Source: JBOHHR01 sp050740975
GTDB taxonomy: Bacteria; Pseudomonadota; Gammaproteobacteria; JBOHHR01
DNA: 10,294 bases
Direction of reading: 5' to 3'
Assembly: GCA_050740975.1 (NCBI GenBank)
Contig: JBOIEE010000112.1
Location: 1 to 10,294 of the forward strand
Shown here: in pieces, positions 6,524 through 10,294 of the stretch
How positions within the stretch are numbered: the first letter of the stretch is position 1
Layout: each line of letters starts with the position of its first letter
Translations under genes and position numbers: made by a program
Notes under the pieces: model-generated
Databases searched by the model: none
The model's input: only the letters and a program-made list of their open reading frames with translations
Told to the model about the DNA's origin: nothing

Positions 6524-7003
6524 TCACGGTTGAGAACCGCAGTTACCTATGCGCTTCGCCTCGATGCGTTGCGAAAAAGTCATGTTCTTGCCGCCCATCC
6601 GAATTGCCAATACACCCGCAATGCGATTCGCATCTTCACGCAACTGCGCGATCCCGGTTGTTCCGCTCGAGCCGCCGCACACGAGGGGATAATACCTTGC
6701 GTCTCCACGTTTGTCGCTGGCGGCCAATTTGCAGCCATGCAACGATGGGTGTCGCAGAATCGGAAAAAAGTCGGATACCGCATCGTCGCGTATGCAGTGA
6801 CGCTCGCTCGTTCTCGAATATCGCAGATTTTCTTCCAGGTGGGGCATGAGCGTCTGGGCGCTGATCTCGTGCATACCGGGCTGCAGGGCTTCGCTCGGTG
6901 TCCATGCGGCCGCGACGAGCAAGAATATCATCACCGGCAGCATGGCGCGCCGAAGTCGTCGTAACTCGCTGATACGGTTTGCGCACCGCACGCTGGCGCT
7001 CAT
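6524..7003 (-). CDS. DUF3617-like exported protein
   Basis: This 159-residue protein has an N-terminal export signal: a basic region RISELRRLRRA at about 10-20, then MLPVMIFLLVAAAWTPSEA. The mature part starts LQPGMHEISAQTLMP, the hallmark of DUF3617 proteins (which read LKPGLWEIT-type). Four cysteines (about 70, 91, 109 and 155) sit where the family usually has its paired cysteines (R-x-C near 70, C-K-L at 91, V-C-G at 109, and I-G-N-C near the end). Two periplasmic disulphides are therefore likely. The function of the family is unknown. The ATG at 7003 overlaps the TGA of the upstream methyltransferase gene in an ATGA, which indicates translational coupling. An internal ATG at residue 21 would give a more standard signal peptide. 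Nothing in the sequence ties it to DNA repair. Confidence 0.68.
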   Translation of the reverse strand: MSASVRCANRISELRRLRRAMLPVMIFLLVAAAWTPSEALQPGMHEISAQTLMPHLEENLRYSRTSERHCIRDDAVSDFFPILRHPSLHGCKLAASDKRGDARYYPLVCGGSSGTTGIAQLREDANRIAGVLAIRMGGKNMTFSQRIEAKRIGNCGSQP

Positions 7004-7410
7004 GCCTTGGCCTCCCGTTCGAGTAGGGCGCGCTTACGTTCGACGCCCCACCGATAGCCAGAAAACGCACGATCGTTTTTCACCATACGATGGCAGGGTA
7101 TCGCTACCGCCAGCGTGTTCGCTGCGCAGGCCTGGGCTACCGCCCGAACCGATTTCGGTGCACCGATCCGTTGCGCAATCTCGGTGTAGCTCGCGGTCGA
7201 GCCCGCGGGAATTTCTCTTAACGCCCGCCAAACTCTCTGCTGAAACGCTGTCCTGCGAACCTCGAACAGCAGGTCGAGACCCCGCGCCGGAGCTTCGACG
7301 AAGCCCACGACTCTGGCGACAAGCCGCTCGAAATCCGCATCGCCTCCGATCCTGCTAGGCGCTCTGGACCGCTCGGCATGCGCGTTGCTCGCCAGCGCGG
7401 TAGCGGGCAA
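7000..7410 (-). CDS. Methylated-DNA-protein cysteine methyltransferase, N-truncated (Ada C-domain/Ogt-like)
   Basis: This suicide enzyme transfers the methyl group from O6-methylguanine to its own cysteine. The DNA-binding/active-site domain is complete: FQQRVWRALREIPAGSTASY at about 56-75, the arginine-finger region RAVAQACAANT at 89-99, the active site AIPCHRMV at 103-110 with Cys106, and SGYRWGVERKRALLERE at about 117-133. The sequence is closest to the C-terminal half of Ada proteins. Ada's N-terminal zinc and AraC-type parts are absent, and so is the first ~40 residues of the ribonuclease-like half of the methyltransferase domain. The only possible starts are a TTG at 7410, inside the 3' end of dxs (56-bp overlap), and a GTG at 7308. 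Residues 1-18 look non-native. The gene seems to be a 3' fragment fused to the end of dxs and kept open, translated by coupling. Activity is uncertain. Confidence 0.85.
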   Translation of the reverse strand: MPATALASNAHAERSRAPSRIGGDADFERLVARVVGFVEAPARGLDLLFEVRRTAFQQRVWRALREIPAGSTASYTEIAQRIGAPKSVRAVAQACAANTLAVAIPCHRMVKNDRAFSGYRWGVERKRALLEREAKA

Positions 7411-9247
7411 TAAACGCGAGAATAGATTTCTTGTTCAAACCGGCATCAGCCAGCATGTCTTCACGCGAGCCATGCTGAATCAGGCGATCAGGCAATCCTA
7501 GGTGAATCACTGGAACCAGAACCCCGTGCTTCACCAGGCATTCCGATACCGCGGATCCCGCGCCACCAGCAACCACGTTGTCCTCCACGGTGACTAAGCA
7601 TTCGTGCTGTGCCGCTGCTTCCAGTACGAGATTTTCGTCCAGTGGCTTTATGAAGCGCATGTTCGCCAAGGTAGCACCCAACTCTTCTGCCACTGCGTCA
7701 CATTCTGGCACCATAACACCAAAGGCGAGTATGGCAATACCAGTGCCCGTACGTCGCAACTCCGCTTTGCCGAGCGGCAAGGCGGTCATTTTTTTCTGTA
7801 TAGGCGTGCCGGGGCCGCTTCCGCGGGGGTAGCGTATCGCCGCCGGTTGATCGAGCAGAAAGCCGGTATACAGCATCTGGCGGCATTCGTTCTCGTCGGC
7901 TGGCGCCATGATCACCATGTTGGGCAGGCAGCGCATGTAACTCAGGTCATAGCTTCCGTTATGCGTGGGCCCATCGCCGCCCACCGCCCCAGCACGATCG
8001 ATGGCGAACAAAACCGGCAGGTTTTGGTTAACCACGTCATGCACCAGTTGGTCGTAGCCGCGCTGCAGGAAGGTAGAATAGATCGCCACCACCGGTTTGA
8101 GGCCATCGCAGGCCATTCCCGCCGCCAGAGTGACACTGTGTTGTTCCGCGATACCCACGTCGAAATAACGATCGGGAAACTGCTGCTGGAAGCGAACTAA
8201 ACCTGATCCCTCGCGCATAGCGGGCGTGATCGCGATCAGGCGTGCGTCCTGCGCCGCCATGTCACACACCCAGTCACCGAAGACATCGCTATAGGTGGGC
8301 TTAGAACACTTACCGCTGGCCATGCCTTTCGCCGGCTCAAAAGGCGTCACCGCATGATACTTGACCGGATCGGCCTCCGCCGGCGCGTAGCCTTTGCCCT
8401 TTTTGGTGATTAGGTGCAAAAGCTGCGGGCCTTTGAGCGCCGCGACATTGCGTAGGGTGCTGACCAAACCGGGGAGATCGTGGCCATCCACCGGACCGAT
8501 ATAATTAAAGCCTAGTTCTTCGAACAGCGTTCCGGGCACGATAAGCCCTTTTACGTGCTCCTCCGCCCGTCGCGCGAGCTCCCACATGGGTGGCATCTTG
8601 GAAAGCACTTTTTTGCTACCCTCCTTGACGCTGGTGTAGAGCTTGCCGGATAGCACCTTGGCGAAGTGGTTGGACAGCGCCCCGACGTTGGGCGAGATAG
8701 ACATGTCGTTGTCGTTCAGAATGACCAGGAGATCGATACCCAGATCCCCGGCGTGATTCATCGCTTCAAAGGGTAAACCGGCGGTCATTCCTCCGTCACC
8801 GATGATAGCGACGGCTTTTCTGTGTTCGCCCAGGCGCTCGGCGGCGAGCTTCATGCCGAGAGCAGCGCTGATCGAGGTGCTCGAGTGGCCGACGCCGAAT
8901 GTGTCGTAGGGGCTCTCATCCCGTTTTGGGAAAGGCGCCAATCCTCCCCATTTTCGAATCGTGGGCATGCGTTCCCGCCTCCCGGTCAGGATCTTATGCG
9001 GATAAGCCTGATGTCCGACGTCCCACACCAAGCGATCCTCCGGGGTGTTGAACACATAGTGTAAGGCCACGGTCAACTCCACTGTTCCCAGGCCCGCTCC
9101 AAAATGGCCTCCGCTTTGGCTCACCGAATGCAATAGATAAGCGCGGAGCTCATTTGCCAAAGGCACCAGTTGCGACTCCGGTAATTGGCGCAGGTCCTCG
9201 GGATAATCGATGATTTCTAATAAAGGAAACCGCTTATTCGTACCCAT
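7355..9247 (-). CDS. dxs: 1-deoxy-D-xylulose-5-phosphate synthase
   Basis: This 630-residue protein is full length for the family (about 620-640). It condenses pyruvate and glyceraldehyde 3-phosphate, using thiamine diphosphate, to make deoxyxylulose phosphate. This is the first step of the MEP isoprenoid pathway in the cytoplasm. Visible features: SGGHFGAGLGTVELT at about 45-59 with the active-site His; WDVGHQAYPHKILTGR at 75-90; the ThDP/Mg motif GDGGMTAGLPFEAMNHAG at 150-167 closing with NDNDMSIS at 178-185; GPVDGHD at 251-257; and FDVGIAEQHSVTLAAGMA at 362-379 with the catalytic Glu. A transketolase C-terminal domain follows. The ATG at 9247 gives the normal N-terminus; the ribosome site is weak. 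Divergent hpnH on the other side suggests a local isoprenoid/hopanoid role. The stop lies inside the methyltransferase ORF. Confidence 0.97.
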   Translation of the reverse strand: MGTNKRFPLLEIIDYPEDLRQLPESQLVPLANELRAYLLHSVSQSGGHFGAGLGTVELTVALHYVFNTPEDRLVWDVGHQAYPHKILTGRRERMPTIRKWGGLAPFPKRDESPYDTFGVGHSSTSISAALGMKLAAERLGEHRKAVAIIGDGGMTAGLPFEAMNHAGDLGIDLLVILNDNDMSISPNVGALSNHFAKVLSGKLYTSVKEGSKKVLSKMPPMWELARRAEEHVKGLIVPGTLFEELGFNYIGPVDGHDLPGLVSTLRNVAALKGPQLLHLITKKGKGYAPAEADPVKYHAVTPFEPAKGMASGKCSKPTYSDVFGDWVCDMAAQDARLIAITPAMREGSGLVRFQQQFPDRYFDVGIAEQHSVTLAAGMACDGLKPVVAIYSTFLQRGYDQLVHDVVNQNLPVLFAIDRAGAVGGDGPTHNGSYDLSYMRCLPNMVIMAPADENECRQMLYTGFLLDQPAAIRYPRGSGPGTPIQKKMTALPLGKAELRRTGTGIAILAFGVMVPECDAVAEELGATLANMRFIKPLDENLVLEAAAQHECLVTVEDNVVAGGAGSAVSECLVKHGVLVPVIHLGLPDRLIQHGSREDMLADAGLNKKSILAFIARYRAGEQRACRAVQSA

Positions 9248-9270
9248 AGCGTGAATCTTCGCTCTTTACT

Positions 9271-9323
9271 TTGCATCACTTGCATCGGATTGACAGGAAG
9301 GCGGAGGGGACGAACGTTGCATC
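9271..9323 (-). repeat. Three GATGCAA heptamers upstream of dxs
   Basis: GATGCAA (minus strand) occurs at 9271-9277, 9280-9286 and 9317-9323, that is 24 to 76 bases before the dxs start. The first two are 9 bases apart and the third is 37 bases further. All are in the same direction. They could be binding sites or chance; no known regulator is assigned. Confidence 0.4.
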
Positions 9324-9509
9324 TTTGTAAGTAACATTGGCCTCGATTAGGCTTAGCCCCCCCTCGCACTGCGCATATGTTTCGCTCGCGCTTTGTTCCC
9401 ACTCGAAGGACATGTTTACCCCACGCGCTGGCTCGCGTCAACATGTTGCGCCAGAAGCAACAACTGTCGCAGAATTAGCACGGCGATCAAAGTTGCCGCA
9501 AAAAAGCGC

Positions 9510-9538
9510 TTGAATTTACGCAACACTTTAGTTATCTT
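9510..9538 (+). promoter_or_regulatory. Candidate promoter for hpnH
   Basis: TTGAAT (9510-9515) and TATCTT (9533-9538) are spaced by 17 bases. Each matches the sigma-70 consensus at four of six positions. A second -10-like TAAAAT lies at 9577-9582, with a poor -35. The two could be alternatives. Confidence 0.3.
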
Positions 9539-9614
9539 TGCTGGCGAGCAGTCCAGAACAAAATACAACTCTGGCGTAAAATAAGCAATCACTTCAGGGC
9601 CTATAGGGGGTGTA

Positions 9615-10294
9615 ATGGGCGTACCTCTGATCCAAAAGTATCGCGTTGCACGGTATATCATCGAGCAAAAATTAAGGAGAAACAAAAAATACCCGCTCGT
9701 GCTTATGTTGGAGCCCTTGTTTCGTTGCAACCTCGCTTGTGCGGGCTGCGGCAAGATCGATTATCCCGATGCGATCTTGGACAAGCGCCTGAGTTACGAA
9801 GAATGCATGCAAGCCATCGATGAATGTGGCACTCCCATCGTGTCCATTGCAGGGGGCGAACCGCTGATCCACAAGGATATGGCGCGGATCGTGCGCGGCT
9901 TTATCGAACGCAAAAAGTTTGTCTACCTTTGCACCAATGCGTTATTACTTGAAAAGCATCTAGAGGACTATAGACCCTCTCCCTACCTTACCTTTTCTAT
10001 CCATCTCGACGGGAACCGCGAGCGCCATGACGCTTCCGTATGTCGGGAAGGGGTGTTTGAGCGCTGCGTGGATGTGATCAAGCTTGCCAAGTCCCGGCGC
10101 TTTCGCGTCACCGCCAACTGCACGCTTTTTCAAGGAGAAACCGCAGCAGAAGTCGTGGAGTTCATGGACATGGCCATGGAGTTGGGGGTCGAAGGCGTAA
10201 CCATCTCGCCGGGCTTTAGCTATGAGCGCGCCCCGCGCCAGAACGTGTTTTTGAAGCGCAAGAACAGTAAGCAATTGTTCCGCGATGTCTTTAA
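9615..10294 (+). CDS. hpnH: Adenosyl-hopene transferase HpnH (radical SAM), 5' part
   Basis: The first 226 codons of a radical SAM enzyme are present; the gene runs off the right edge (family length about 340-380). HpnH joins a 5'-deoxyadenosyl radical to diploptene to make adenosyl-hopane, the first step towards C35 hopanoids such as bacteriohopanetetrol. Visible features: MGVPLIQKYRVARYIIEQKL at the N-terminus, then YPLVLMLEPLFRCNLACAGC with the radical SAM cysteines Cys38, Cys42 and Cys45, followed by GKIDYPDAIL, typical of HpnH. SIAGGEPL (the GGE SAM-binding motif) lies at about 77-84, and TFSIHLDG and ANCTLFQGE follow. The ATG at 9615 gives the conserved N-terminus; AGGGGG at 9605-9610 is the ribosome site, with short (4-base) spacing. 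It is the only intact plus-strand gene in the window. The neighbouring dxs supports the hopanoid assignment. Confidence 0.95.
   Translation, partial: MGVPLIQKYRVARYIIEQKLRRNKKYPLVLMLEPLFRCNLACAGCGKIDYPDAILDKRLSYEECMQAIDECGTPIVSIAGGEPLIHKDMARIVRGFIERKKFVYLCTNALLLEKHLEDYRPSPYLTFSIHLDGNRERHDASVCREGVFERCVDVIKLAKSRRFRVTANCTLFQGETAAEVVEFMDMAMELGVEGVTISPGFSYERAPRQNVFLKRKNSKQLFRDVF

Larger units (their letters stand above)
9248..9614. other. Divergent intergenic region between dxs and hpnH
   Basis: These 367 bases separate the two divergent starts and should carry both promoters. No convincing gene is seen. ORFs on both strands (such as 9393-9584 plus) lack family resemblance and good ribosome sites. 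The region contains three TTGCATC heptamers near dxs, a hairpin TGTTGC/GCAACA at 9444-9462, and -10-like sequences near hpnH. It is AT-richer in the half next to hpnH (9480-9600). Confidence 0.7.

Noticed and set aside
9416..9754. 112-codon minus-strand ORF with a hydrophobic segment, antisense to the hpnH start
   Set aside because: It overlaps the conserved N-terminus of hpnH, has no ribosome site or family resemblance, and the hydrophobic run comes from AT-rich intergenic DNA.
1..10294. CRISPR arrays, tRNA or rRNA genes, phage modules
   Set aside because: No regularly spaced repeats, no cloverleaf-like or rRNA-like sequence and no phage structural genes were recognised on either strand.

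Overview
The window looks like chromosomal DNA from a hopanoid-making proteobacterium. A chemolithotrophic gamma- or betaproteobacterium is a reasonable guess, but the sequence does not settle the taxon. The clues are an hpnH-type radical SAM gene divergent from dxs, a cytochrome P460-family protein, a proteobacterial-style IS110 transposase remnant and moderately high GC. All intact genes except hpnH lie on the minus strand.

Layout from left to right. Positions 1-330 hold the N-terminus of an aconitase that runs off the left edge. Positions 430-615 hold a ferredoxin reductase-like gene cut short after about 44 native residues. Positions 884-1357 hold a small nucleotidyltransferase-like protein without the catalytic motifs. 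Positions 1406-1513 (plus strand) hold the first ~30 codons of a DUF488 gene. Positions 1561-2739 hold an intact FAD/NAD(P) oxidoreductase. Positions 2817-3420 hold a c-type cytochrome tail joined in frame to a frameshifted, internally deleted IS110 transposase. Positions 3550-5388 hold an intact long-chain acyl-CoA synthetase. Positions 5429-5670 hold two joined gene scraps: an internal piece of aconitase and what may be the tail of a zinc alcohol dehydrogenase. Positions 5843-6307 hold an intact cytochrome P460-family protein. Positions 6350-6510 hold a frameshifted Ada-type metal-binding remnant. Positions 6524-7410 hold a translationally coupled pair: an N-truncated Ada/Ogt methyltransferase and a DUF3617 exported protein. 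Positions 7355-9247 hold dxs. From 9615 to the right edge is hpnH.

The right third has a coherent function. Dxs makes deoxyxylulose phosphate for isoprenoid synthesis, and HpnH adds adenosine to the isoprenoid-derived diploptene on the way to extended hopanoids. The two genes share a 367-bp divergent intergenic region. The rest is an alternation of intact metabolic or redox genes with at least seven broken genes. This suggests repeated deletion and illegitimate recombination, with IS110 as one likely contributor.

I did not find a convincing new multigene system. The most unusual signal is an exact 31-bp match between the signal-peptide region of the P460-family gene and a patch inside the IS110 remnant about 3 kb away, at the point where the transposase has an internal deletion. 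The family calls rest on my recognition of protein motifs; no database search was possible.
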